From the NCBI GenBank assembly GCA_021797815.1, contig JAJZYZ010000027.1:1-32443 (forward strand): 32,443 nt of DNA, written 5' to 3'. Each line of letters starts with the position of its first letter. Positions within the stretch are counted from its first letter, which is position 1. The notes beneath the pieces were generated by a model that was not told the origin of the DNA, made no database searches, and saw only the letters and a program-made list of their open reading frames with translations. Positions 25,588 to 32,331 of this stretch are shown here, piece by piece. Made by a program: the position numbers and the translations under genes. Origin of the DNA: Bacillota bacterium (GTDB taxonomy: Bacteria; Bacillota; Sulfobacillia; Sulfobacillales; JAIMBI01).

Positions 25588-26631
25588 CTAAGTTCGCGTC
25601 AAATGTCTCTGAATAACCTCGGCTCGCAGCATGTCCCTCTGTGCGGCATCGAGGTCCTGCCCTGCCATTTGCTGCAGGATGCCCGGTCGCGTCATCGATA
25701 CCATCTCGCTGAAGGTGGCCGACGAGAATGGCGGCAGATAGGTCAGGTCCTGCCCGAGTTTCACATCCGACAGAAGCCGGATGGCCTCTTCCGAGGTGAG
25801 GATGCGGGCATAGGCCAGGATGCCGAACGCACGGCCCACCCGATCCCGGATGGCGCTCTCCGAGTTCCGGCCGAGAAGCTCGCGAGCCTGCCGCTCGCGG
25901 CCGGCCACCTGCTGCGCCACCATGGACAACCCGTGCACCAGCTCTTCCTCACTGCGTCCGAGCGACACCTGATTCGATATCTGAAAGATATGCCCCTCAC
26001 CCTCGCTGCCCTCGCCGTAGAGGCCCCGCACCACGACGCCCATCTGGGCAAGCGCCCCGAATACCGGGCCCGCCTGCCTCGTGAGCACCAGTGCCGGCAG
26101 ATGCATCATTACCGAGGCCCGCATGGCCGTTCCGAGATTGGTGGGATAGGTGGTGAGATAGCCGAGCTTCTTGTCAAACGCCCAGGTGAGGCGGTTCTCG
26201 AGACTGTCGTCAAGCCGGTTCACCACGCCCCAGGCCTCATCAAGCTGCAGGCCCGGCAGCAGTACCTGCATCCGCAGGTGGTCTTCTTCCAGCACCATGA
26301 TGCTGATGCTCTCCCGGTCATCGGTAACGACTCCCTCGAACCGGATCGGGTCCGCGACCAGGAGCGGGCTTGCCAGGTGCTTCTCGACCAGAACCTGCCG
26401 GTCCAGTGCGGAGACGTCTGTCAGCCGCGAAAGAGACAGATTCCATGACGGCTCAATGTGCCCGATGGCGTCCTCCACAGCCGCGGTCAGCTTCTCGCCC
26501 TGTTCGGCCGGCAGGCTGTTGGGAAAAGAGTAACCCTGGATGTTGCGGGCGAGACGCACCCGGCTTGCCAGCACCACGTCCTGGTCGGGACCGGTTCCCG
26601 TCATCCACAACGACAGGCCGCTGTCACTCAT
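25588..26631 (-). CDS. mcsB: Protein-arginine kinase McsB (active-site Cys replaced by Tyr)
   Basis: A 347-residue guanidino-kinase homologue that phosphorylates arginines and marks proteins for ClpC-ClpP. ATP-site residues are present in LASRVRLARN (21-30), as are LEEDHLRMQ (114-122), GEGSEGEGHIFQISNQ (from 206) and the C-terminal RD of AAQRDMLRAEV that binds phosphoarginine. In the TNLGT loop, however, Bacillus McsB has SCPTN with Cys167, while this protein reads TYPTN with Tyr162. Cys167 is the residue whose Ser mutant is used as an impaired kinase. The start ATG at 26631 overlaps the mcsA stop by 8 nt. Confidence 0.94.
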   Translation of the reverse strand: MSDSGLSLWMTGTGPDQDVVLASRVRLARNIQGYSFPNSLPAEQGEKLTAAVEDAIGHIEPSWNLSLSRLTDVSALDRQVLVEKHLASPLLVADPIRFEGVVTDDRESISIMVLEEDHLRMQVLLPGLQLDEAWGVVNRLDDSLENRLTWAFDKKLGYLTTYPTNLGTAMRASVMMHLPALVLTRQAGPVFGALAQMGVVVRGLYGEGSEGEGHIFQISNQVSLGRSEEELVHGLSMVAQQVAGRERQARELLGRNSESAIRDRVGRAFGILAYARILTSEEAIRLLSDVKLGQDLTYLPPFSSATFSEMVSMTRPGILQQMAGQDLDAAQRDMLRAEVIQRHLTRT

Positions 26632-27163
26632 GTGCGTCCGCCCCCTCACCCATCGATGCGTGCTCCAGGACGCGAATCTTGTCCCGGATCTCCGCGGCCC
26701 GTTCAAACTCTTCTTGCTGGATGGCCTCCCTGAGATCCGCGCGGAGCTGCAGCAGCTGTCGCTCGGCGCGCAGGACGCCGCCTACGCGATGCGGGATCTT
26801 GCCCCCGTGCTCGACCGCCCCATGAATCCGGCGGAGCGTGGGCTCGAGCAGCGGCCCGAACGTCTCGTAGCAGGCGTCGCAACCCAGCTGGCCGGTCTGC
26901 TGGAGGTGGGCCGTGGTCCAACCGCACCGCGCGCACTGCATCTGCACGAGATTGGTCTCGGTCTTGCTGGCCTGCCCGGGCACCATCCCGCCGAATAACT
27001 GTCCGAGCTGCAGCGGCCAGTTGACGGCGACCCCCGGCCAGGCCCCTTCCGCTTTCGCGCAAGCCTCGCACAGACGACGTTCGGTCTTCTGACCGTTCAC
27101 GACGTGCGCCACGTAGACCACCGCCGGCTCCACGCCGCAGCGCTCACAGGTTCCACCGTTCAT
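26624..27163 (-). CDS. mcsA: McsA, activator of McsB
   Basis: A 179-residue zinc protein. Four CxxC pairs are visible: Cys6/9, Cys32/35, Cys77/80 and Cys95/98. A C-terminal UVR motif follows (LREAIQQEEFERAAEIRDKI). McsA binds and activates the McsB kinase and acts as a redox or heavy-metal-sensitive modulator of CtsR. The start ATG at 27163 overlaps the ctsR stop by 4 nt (ATGA). Confidence 0.95.
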   Translation of the reverse strand: MNGGTCERCGVEPAVVYVAHVVNGQKTERRLCEACAKAEGAWPGVAVNWPLQLGQLFGGMVPGQASKTETNLVQMQCARCGWTTAHLQQTGQLGCDACYETFGPLLEPTLRRIHGAVEHGGKIPHRVGGVLRAERQLLQLRADLREAIQQEEFERAAEIRDKIRVLEHASMGEGADAHE

Positions 27164-27621
27164 GACCTCGCCTCCGGTGCCAGAACGCTTGCCAGCATGG
27201 CCCGCATCAGGCGGGCACGCAGGCGGTCGCGTTCCGGAAGATCCAGGTTGAGCACGGTCCGATCGACCGCGCGCACCATCATGACAGCCTCCCGGGAGGA
27301 GACGATGCCGGCCCGCAGGAAGCGCTCGATGAGATTCTGCGCCCGTGCCTGGTCGATGGCTAACAAGTCACCGAGAAGCGCCAGCAAATCTTCCACGCCT
27401 GACCGCAGACGCAGGATGCGAATGCCGCCTCCACCGCCCCGGCGCGCCTCCACCAGGTATCCCCGCTCGGGCGTAAACCGGGTCATCAGCACGTAGGTGA
27501 CCTGGGACGGCACACAGCCAAATCGCTCGGCCACCACCGCGCGCTGTACGTCCAGCACGCCGTCTCCGGCGTCGATCCGGTCCAGAAGATACGCTTCGAT
27601 GGCGTCGCTGAGAGTGGCCAT
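27160..27621 (-). CDS. ctsR: Transcriptional repressor CtsR
   Basis: A 153-residue repressor of class III heat-shock genes. It has an N-terminal winged HTH (LSDAIEAYLLDRI ... ERFGCVPSQVTYVLMTRFTPERGYLVE) and the glycine-rich wing thought to be the heat sensor. Here the wing reads RRGGGGGIRI with five glycines, while Bacillus has RGGGGYIRI. The C-terminal dimerisation and McsB-recognition domain is present. The ATG at 27621 matches the family N-terminus; GGGGAGG lies only 3 nt upstream. A CtsR operator directly upstream indicates autoregulation of the four-gene operon. Confidence 0.96.
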   Translation of the reverse strand: MATLSDAIEAYLLDRIDAGDGVLDVQRAVVAERFGCVPSQVTYVLMTRFTPERGYLVEARRGGGGGIRILRLRSGVEDLLALLGDLLAIDQARAQNLIERFLRAGIVSSREAVMMVRAVDRTVLNLDLPERDRLRARLMRAMLASVLAPEARS

Positions 27622-27635
27622 GATCCTCCCCTGAC

Positions 27636-27652
27636 TTTGACTGTCTTTGACC
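27636..27652 (-). promoter_or_regulatory. CtsR operator
   Basis: On the minus strand the site reads GGTCAAAGACAGTCAAA, which fits the CtsR consensus (A/G)GTCAAA-NAN-(A/G)GTCAAA at every position. It lies just after the -10 box and 14 nt before the ctsR start, so bound CtsR would block initiation of its own operon. Confidence 0.92.
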
Positions 27653-27654
27653 TT

Positions 27655-27683
27655 AATATCAAACACGACCCCCATGGTGTCAA
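27655..27683 (-). promoter_or_regulatory. Sigma-A promoter of the ctsR operon
   Basis: On the minus strand -35 TTGACA (27683-27678) is a perfect match. A 17-bp spacer is followed by -10 GATATT (27660-27655). The CtsR operator begins 2 bp downstream. Confidence 0.75.
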
Positions 27684-27990
27684 GGGGATCAAGGCCTGAA
27701 ATCGTAGAGGTGCGGGTCTAGCGTTTTCGCGACCACGACATTAGGGGCGAGTACGCGCGACGCTCGCACTCGGGCCCGGGCTCCCCGCACAAACTCGATT
27801 GCACTCGATTGCATTGGAAGGCATTGAAACAGACAAAGCCGCGCCTGGCGTGGACGAAACGCCGCCCAAGTTCAATCGCGGATGATGGGACCCGTGTGGT
27901 CGGCGGAGCCCGAGCCGACGGCGCTGGACGTCCACGCATCAATTAGTTTAGGATTGACTCGATTGTCAGCCGTAAACGGAGGTTTCACCG
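27684..27990. other. Divergent region between ctsR and the tetR-type gene
   Basis: About 310 bp without a gene. It holds three direct copies of ACTCGATTG (27793-27801, 27803-27811, 27957-27965), the last only 25 nt before the regulator's ATG. A possible promoter for the regulator is TGGACG, 18 bp, TAGGAT near 27926-27955. Confidence 0.4.
27793..27811. repeat. Tandem ACTCGATTG repeat
   Basis: Two copies of ACTCGATTG are spaced 10 bp apart (one helical turn). A third copy is at 27957-27965, next to the start of the TetR-family gene. The one-turn spacing is compatible with a protein-binding site. Confidence 0.5.
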
Positions 27991-28581
27991 ATGCCCCGTA
28001 CTCCGGAAGCCAACCAACAGTTGCGGGACCAACGCCAAACCCAGATCCGGGCCACCGCGGCGGCGGTATTTGCCCAAAACGGCTACGTGGGAACGCGAGT
28101 TGATGACATTGCGGCTGCCAGCGGCATTTCCAAGGGCCTCATTTATCACTACTTCGGGGGCAAGGCCGCCCTCTTTGTCATCCTCGTGAGGCGGGCGGCC
28201 GAAGGGAGCATTCGGCTGTACCAGGCTGCCGAGCAGCTCCCAGATAACGCGACGACGCGGCTTTCGTGGTTAGTTGACCAGGCCATGGTGGGAATTCGGG
28301 AGCAGTCAAACCTCTTTATGGTGATTATGCAGGCGCTGGTCAGCGATGCCGTGCCCTCGGAAGCTCGGGCGGAAGCAAACCGTCTGGCCGTGGAAACACA
28401 CCGGATAATGACCAATCTCATTCGTGACGGTCAACGCGAGGGCACCCTCATCTCGGGTGACCCGGAGCAATTATCCTTGCTGTTTAGTGCGTGCATAGAG
28501 GGTCTTGCCGTGTCCCATGCGATGACAGGGACCACCCCGGCGGTCCGCAACACCCTGTTGAGTTTGTTTACGGCTGGCTGA
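27991..28581 (+). CDS. TetR-family transcriptional regulator
   Basis: A 196-residue regulator with the N-terminal TetR HTH: IRATAAAVFAQNGYVGTRVDDIAAASGISKGLIYHYFGGKAALF (about residues 18-62, given here in overlapping motifs) includes the standard DIA..AGIS.G..Y.YF.sK signature. The remaining helical ligand-binding domain is variable. The start ATG at 27991 has GGAGG 8 nt upstream. It precedes an efflux transporter by 65 bp on the same strand, so it most likely represses that transporter in response to a drug or metabolite. Confidence 0.9.
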   Translation: MPRTPEANQQLRDQRQTQIRATAAAVFAQNGYVGTRVDDIAAASGISKGLIYHYFGGKAALFVILVRRAAEGSIRLYQAAEQLPDNATTRLSWLVDQAMVGIREQSNLFMVIMQALVSDAVPSEARAEANRLAVETHRIMTNLIRDGQREGTLISGDPEQLSLLFSACIEGLAVSHAMTGTTPAVRNTLLSLFTAG

Positions 28582-28603
28582 CAGCTATTTTTTGAATCTC
28601 GTA

Positions 28604-28623
28604 TTGACCGGTAAGTCAGTCAA
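28604..28623 (+). promoter_or_regulatory. Putative TetR-family operator
   Basis: TTGAC and GTCAA form the outer arms of a 20-bp palindrome, and nested TGAC/GTCA repeats lie inside (TTGACCGGTAAGTCAGTCAA). The sequence resembles operators of TetR-family efflux regulators. It lies between the regulator and the transporter gene, 24 nt before the transporter start. Confidence 0.55.
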
Positions 28624-28646
28624 CATTACGTACGAGGTGCGTCCCG

Positions 28647-30143
28647 ATGCAAAACCCCCATCGCTCACTCGGGTTTTGGGTCCAGACCGGACTCTTAGCC
28701 GGGCCGTTCATGTCCATGATTGACAGCAGTGTCGTCAATGTCGCCCTGCCGGCGATGACCATAAGCCTGCACACCACCTTCACCGCTGTCCAATGGGTAG
28801 CGAGCGCCTATCTCCTGGCGCTCGGCCTCGGGACTACGGCCACGGCCTATATCGCCAGGCGGTGGGGCACACAACGCGCCTACGGCATTAGTCTCGCCGG
28901 CTTTACGATCTCCTCCGGGTTGTGTGCGGTGTCGCCCACCTTGCCGGTATTAGTCAGCTTGCGGGTGGTGCAGGGGCTCTTTGGCGCCATCTTGGTCCCC
29001 CTGGCCATGAACGTGCTGTTGGGCAGCACCAAAGCACGCGCACAGATGTCAGCGGCGGCGGGCATGGCGCTGTTTCTGGCTCCGGCCATCGGACCGGCGG
29101 TTGGGGGTCTCCTCATCAGATGGTCCGGATGGCCCTCGGTGTTTCTGATGAACGTGCCGGTCGGCCTGGTCGCGTTTTACGGGGCTCGCCGGATCCCGTC
29201 CTCCTTGGTTCCCCCGGCGACGGGGAGCGTGCGCTTCGACGTCGTGGGATTCGGGCTCCTGGCCGCCGGCATGGTCGGAATCAGCTACGGTGGGGCCAAG
29301 GCTCCGGCCATGGGCTGGCTGGCGTCCAGCGTGTGGCCGTACTGGAGTGCAGGGGTGGCATCGGTGGTCGGCTACGGACTGTGGGCCCCCCGCGTCCGAC
29401 AACCCATTGTAGATTTAGTGCTCTTCCGCCGCCGTCCAGCCGTGATCAGTTTCCTCATCATGGCGCTCGTATCCATCGTCACGTTTGCCATGGTGTTCTT
29501 GACCCCCGCCTTTATGCAAGAGGTCCAGGGCCGCACGGCGGTCACCGCCGGATTAACCCTTCTGCCTCAGGGACTCCTAACGGGTTTCGGAACCTGGATA
29601 GGGATGCTGCTGCCGAGGCGCTGGGGGCTCCGTCGGACGGCAGCCGTCGGCATGGCACTTTTGACGGCCGGGACGGTGGGGCTGCTCTTGATAACGGCGA
29701 CATCCTCGCCGTTCCTCATCGCGGCGATCCTCTGCGGCCGAGGTTTTGCCATAGGGTTAGTGGTCCAACCACTGTTGACCGGTCTCATCACCGGCTTGCC
29801 GTCTGCCCAGGTGGCCGACGCCAATACGCTGTTCAACGTGGGTGAACGCATCAGCGGCACCTTGGGCATTGCACTGATTGTCACCTTGTTTCAAGAGCGC
29901 GAGCACACACGCATTCGAGCCGCACTCACACGGGCGGGCATCAGGCCGCCGACTCTGGCCGGCCAGGCCGCACGCGTCGCAAGAGTGCTGCCTCCGACCG
30001 TGCGCCATCAGGTAGCGGCGGCGGCCACACAGGGATTCCATGATGTCGTCTGGTGGGTTGTCGGCCTAAGCGCGCTGGGGTTGCTCCTGACAGGCGGCGT
30101 CGCACACGACCCGGCCACCGACGGAGTAGACACGGGACCCTAA
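28647..30143 (+). CDS. MFS drug-efflux transporter (EmrB/QacA, DHA2 family)
   Basis: A 498-residue membrane protein with about 14 predicted helices. The DHA2 signature FMSMIDSSVVNVALPAM, with Asp26 in helix 1, is present, as are QWVASAYLLALG, the motif A-like RRWGTQRAY and the antiporter motif C (LAPAIGPAVGGLL). Family members export drugs or toxic organics in exchange for protons. The start ATG at 28647 has GAGGTG 7 nt upstream. It is preceded by a TetR-family gene and a palindromic operator. Confidence 0.92.
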   Translation: MQNPHRSLGFWVQTGLLAGPFMSMIDSSVVNVALPAMTISLHTTFTAVQWVASAYLLALGLGTTATAYIARRWGTQRAYGISLAGFTISSGLCAVSPTLPVLVSLRVVQGLFGAILVPLAMNVLLGSTKARAQMSAAAGMALFLAPAIGPAVGGLLIRWSGWPSVFLMNVPVGLVAFYGARRIPSSLVPPATGSVRFDVVGFGLLAAGMVGISYGGAKAPAMGWLASSVWPYWSAGVASVVGYGLWAPRVRQPIVDLVLFRRRPAVISFLIMALVSIVTFAMVFLTPAFMQEVQGRTAVTAGLTLLPQGLLTGFGTWIGMLLPRRWGLRRTAAVGMALLTAGTVGLLLITATSSPFLIAAILCGRGFAIGLVVQPLLTGLITGLPSAQVADANTLFNVGERISGTLGIALIVTLFQEREHTRIRAALTRAGIRPPTLAGQAARVARVLPPTVRHQVAAAATQGFHDVVWWVVGLSALGLLLTGGVAHDPATDGVDTGP

Positions 30144-30362
30144 CGGAACCGGAAATGTAGGATTCAGATCGCGGCGCCGGGCTTAGGCGCGTCGCAACTC
30201 GCGCGGAAAGCCTGTCACTGAAGCCGTCGCGTGACGTTCGTCATCGGGGAGCCCGGTCATGGCGACCCTTGCCAGCGCTGCGGCGGCGGGCCACACTTTC
30301 CCTGTATAGGGACTGGACGCGTACGGTTTCTCGGGTGCCACGCTCACCGAGGTGGGACGCGC

Positions 30363-30956
30363 GTGAAGAAGAACAGCTGGTGGGGTCTTGCTATCGGGCT
30401 CGCCATGGTGCTGGCGCTAATTGTCGGTATCGGCCGGCTTCTTTCCGGTCCGACGGCCGCCACCGCGGAAGCAGTCCCGTCCCGCATCCTGATAAGCGGG
30501 GGGCGTTGTCCGTCGCACCTAACGTGGCCGCGGTGGATCTCTGCGCCTTCCGTCGTGAGGGTGCAAGACTTCAATGACCTCACGGGCCTGTCGTGGCCGG
30601 AATATGTCAAGTCCCCCACAGTGACGGCTCAGATTTGGTCACAGGACGGTTGGACATTCGGCGTGGTTGGGGAGCCCATCGGGTCGCATGGGGCACTCCT
30701 GGCTCAGGATGCCTTCTATCACCATGGCCCTCTGGGCGGGAATGGCACCGTGGTCTGGAGCAAGACTCCGTCCACCCCCTGGATCGTGGAGGCGGCCTGG
30801 TCCGACCGGAGCCCGTGCCGATCGCTCCACCTGCGGCTCGCCCCCAACCAGGCACCGGTGCTGAGGGCCGTGATTCAGGCCTGGGCCCGCACCGGTGCCA
30901 CCGTCTTCACCTGTCGCGGGCAGCAGGCCGGTGTCGTGTGCGTTCCGGCTTCGTGA
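30363..30956 (+). CDS. Membrane-anchored hypothetical protein
   Basis: A 197-residue protein with a short basic N-terminus (MKKNSWW) and one membrane helix or uncleaved signal (GLAIGLAMVLALIVGIG, about residues 8-24). An extracytoplasmic domain follows, with conserved-looking Trp and Cys residues (GGRCPSHLTWPRW, SPCRSLHLRL, VFTCRGQQAGVVC) that could form disulfides. The GTG at 30363 is preceded by GAGGTG 8 nt upstream. The frame extends upstream to a GTG at 30231, but that part lacks an RBS and would bury the signal segment. No family recognised. Confidence 0.65.
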   Translation: MKKNSWWGLAIGLAMVLALIVGIGRLLSGPTAATAEAVPSRILISGGRCPSHLTWPRWISAPSVVRVQDFNDLTGLSWPEYVKSPTVTAQIWSQDGWTFGVVGEPIGSHGALLAQDAFYHHGPLGGNGTVVWSKTPSTPWIVEAAWSDRSPCRSLHLRLAPNQAPVLRAVIQAWARTGATVFTCRGQQAGVVCVPAS

Positions 30957-30992
30957 CGCACGGCGCGTCGGCTGCCGTGAGGCTGAAGGTAA

Positions 30993-31643
30993 ATGCGCCG
31001 GTGTTCCGGAGAGGTCCAGATAACAGTCCCGATCCTCCCGGAGAACGCTCGTAAACGAGAGCTTTCTGGGAGGACGGAAGGAGCCATCAACCTGGGCGAT
31101 CTGCGACTTTTCTACGCCTGCCCGCTTCCTCCACCAGCTTTGGATGCGCTCCAGCACATTCAGGACACGGCTCGGCGGGCGGGATGGCGTGGTCGATTCA
31201 CTGACCGGTCCGGCTGGCACATCACGCTCGTCTTTCTTGGAACCACAGCCCCCGAGCGTCTGCCCGGGCTGGAGCGGGCCGGGGCCGCCGCCGTCCGCGA
31301 GGCCGGGCCGCTTTCCTTGCGCCTGAAAGGCCTCGCCGCGCTCCCGTCCAGCCATAAAGTGCCGCCGCGGGTGCTCGTGGTCGAGCTCGACGACCCGCTG
31401 CACCGACTCGAGCGGCTGCGGCAAGGACTTCTGGAGGCTCTTTCGTTGAAAGACACGCGTCCCTACCGCCCTCATGTCACGATCGTCCGTCTCGCCCAGG
31501 AGGCGACGCAGCCCGCTCTGCCACACATTGCCCCCTCGGCACTTCGCGTCGTCAAACTCGACCAGCTGGTCCTGTATGAAAGTCATCTGCTGCCGGACGC
31601 TGCCCGCTACCAGATCCGTGGCGCGTGGACCTTCAGCGCATAG
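30993..31643 (+). CDS. thpR: RNA 2',3'-cyclic phosphodiesterase / 2'-5' RNA ligase family (ThpR-like)
   Basis: A 2H phosphoesterase with both catalytic HxT motifs: WHITLVFLG and, about 95 residues later, YRPHVTIVRL. The conserved N-terminal strand LRLFYACPLP begins near 31101. The only in-frame ATG is 30993, which would add a non-conserved 33-residue extension that encodes a hairpin. A CTG at 31092 with AAGGAG 8 nt upstream would give the usual family N-terminus. I list the ATG start, but the true start is uncertain. Family members hydrolyse 2',3'-cyclic phosphate RNA ends; the physiological role is unclear. Confidence 0.82.
   Translation: MRRCSGEVQITVPILPENARKRELSGRTEGAINLGDLRLFYACPLPPPALDALQHIQDTARRAGWRGRFTDRSGWHITLVFLGTTAPERLPGLERAGAAAVREAGPLSLRLKGLAALPSSHKVPPRVLVVELDDPLHRLERLRQGLLEALSLKDTRPYRPHVTIVRLAQEATQPALPHIAPSALRVVKLDQLVLYESHLLPDAARYQIRGAWTFSA
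31034..31073 (+). promoter_or_regulatory. Hairpin upstream of the thpR core coding region
   Basis: CCTCCC (31034-31039) pairs with GGGAGG (31068-31073). CTCG/CGAG pair around a TAAA loop, and a partly paired middle section joins them. The 3' arm contains a GGGAGG that could be an RBS, and AAGGAG follows 5 nt later. No T-run follows, so a translation-control element is more likely than a terminator. Confidence 0.35.
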
Positions 31644-31742
31644 CGAATCGAGCCAAAGGCGGGCTGGCGAAGTGAGTGACGGGTCCGGATGAGCGGCCGG
31701 GTTAACGCTCGGAGAAAGAAGCCTCGACCTCCACAAACAAAA

Positions 31743-31766
31743 GAAGCCCATAGGGGCGGGCTTCTG
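31743..31766 (-). terminator. Rho-independent terminator for the 42-aa gene
   Basis: On the minus strand AGAAGCCC and GGGCTTCT form an 8-bp stem with an 8-nt loop, directly followed by TTTGTTTG. It lies about 100 nt after the stop of the minus-strand small membrane-protein gene. Confidence 0.75.
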
Positions 31767-31865
31767 AACTCAAGGCCCTCGAGCGGACGCGTAAAGCCGC
31801 CTCATCCGACAAGATCAAGATCGCCCACGGATGCAAGCGGGCAGCGGTGCCGCGTCACCCGTCGT

Positions 31866-31994
31866 CTAGGTCCGGGCCCCCGGGCTTATGACGACAGCGA
31901 GGATGAGGCCGCCAACCGCAATGATGGCCATGAATACGAGGGACCAGACGTAGGTTTTGGTAAAGACGCCGCTCAGATCGAGGTCGCGAAACAC
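31866..31994 (-). CDS. Small single-span membrane protein, 42 aa
   Basis: A 42-codon frame on the minus strand, from GTG at 31994-31992 to TAG at 31868-31866. The peptide begins MFRDLDLSGVFTKTY. It continues with a hydrophobic helix LVFMAIIAVGGLILAVVI and ends SPGART. A perfect GGGGAGGTGA is centred 8 nt before the GTG; an in-frame GTG inside that RBS is less likely. An extended -10 box is upstream and an intrinsic terminator downstream, so it is a complete, independently transcribed small gene. Function unknown. Confidence 0.7.
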   Translation of the reverse strand: MFRDLDLSGVFTKTYVWSLVFMAIIAVGGLILAVVISPGART

Positions 31995-32023
31995 GCGCCC
32001 GCTCACCTCCCCGCAGTGCCCCT

Positions 32024-32032
32024 ACTATACCA
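32024..32032 (-). promoter_or_regulatory. Extended -10 promoter of the 42-aa gene
   Basis: On the minus strand the sequence is TGGTATAGT, a TG-N-TATAGT extended -10 box about 30 nt before the GTG start. No clear -35 is seen. The rRNA terminator lies just upstream. Confidence 0.5.
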
Positions 32033-32062
32033 CCGATGCCGTCAGCGTTTCCGGCTCACAAA

Positions 32063-32092
32063 GAGAAGGAGCCCCGCTCGGGGCTCCTTCTC
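32063..32092 (-). terminator. rRNA operon terminator
   Basis: GAGAAGGAGCCCC (32063-32075) and GGGGCTCCTTCTC (32080-32092) form a perfect 13-bp stem with a 4-nt loop. On the minus strand it is followed by TTTGTG. It begins 6 nt after the 3' end of 5S rRNA. Confidence 0.85.
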
Positions 32093-32098
32093 GAATGA

Positions 32099-32219
32099 TT
32101 GAGCGGCAACGACCGTCTTTCACAAGGGCGTTGGCCCTCACTATCCCCGGCGCTGACGAGGGGGACTGCCGTGCTCGAAGGGGAACGGGTCGAACCTCGT
32201 CGCTATGATCACCGCTCAA
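32099..32219 (-). rRNA. rrf: 5S ribosomal RNA
   Basis: The minus strand has a perfect 8-bp terminal helix, TTGAGCGG (5' end at 32219) with CCGCTCAA (3' end at 32099), enclosing 121 nt. Internal 5S hallmarks are present: GGTGATCATAGCGACG near the 5' end, CCCGTTCCCCTTCGAGCACGG (loop C/helix III region, shown without its full extent) and GCGCCGGGGATAGT of helices IV-V. It lies 112 nt downstream of the 23S 3' end, in the normal order. Confidence 0.92.
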
Positions 32220-32331
32220 ACTTGGTCCGCGACGCCTTGCGGCTCGCTGGCGACTTACCCAGGATATCAAGGGCACCTGGCCTGGTCAAGGACGAATCCT
32301 TGCCAGTGCCGGCGATCCCTCACAACTGCAC

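Noticed and set aside
32220-32331. tRNA gene in the 23S-5S spacer
   Set aside because: No cloverleaf can be drawn; the sequence looks like ordinary rRNA processing spacer.
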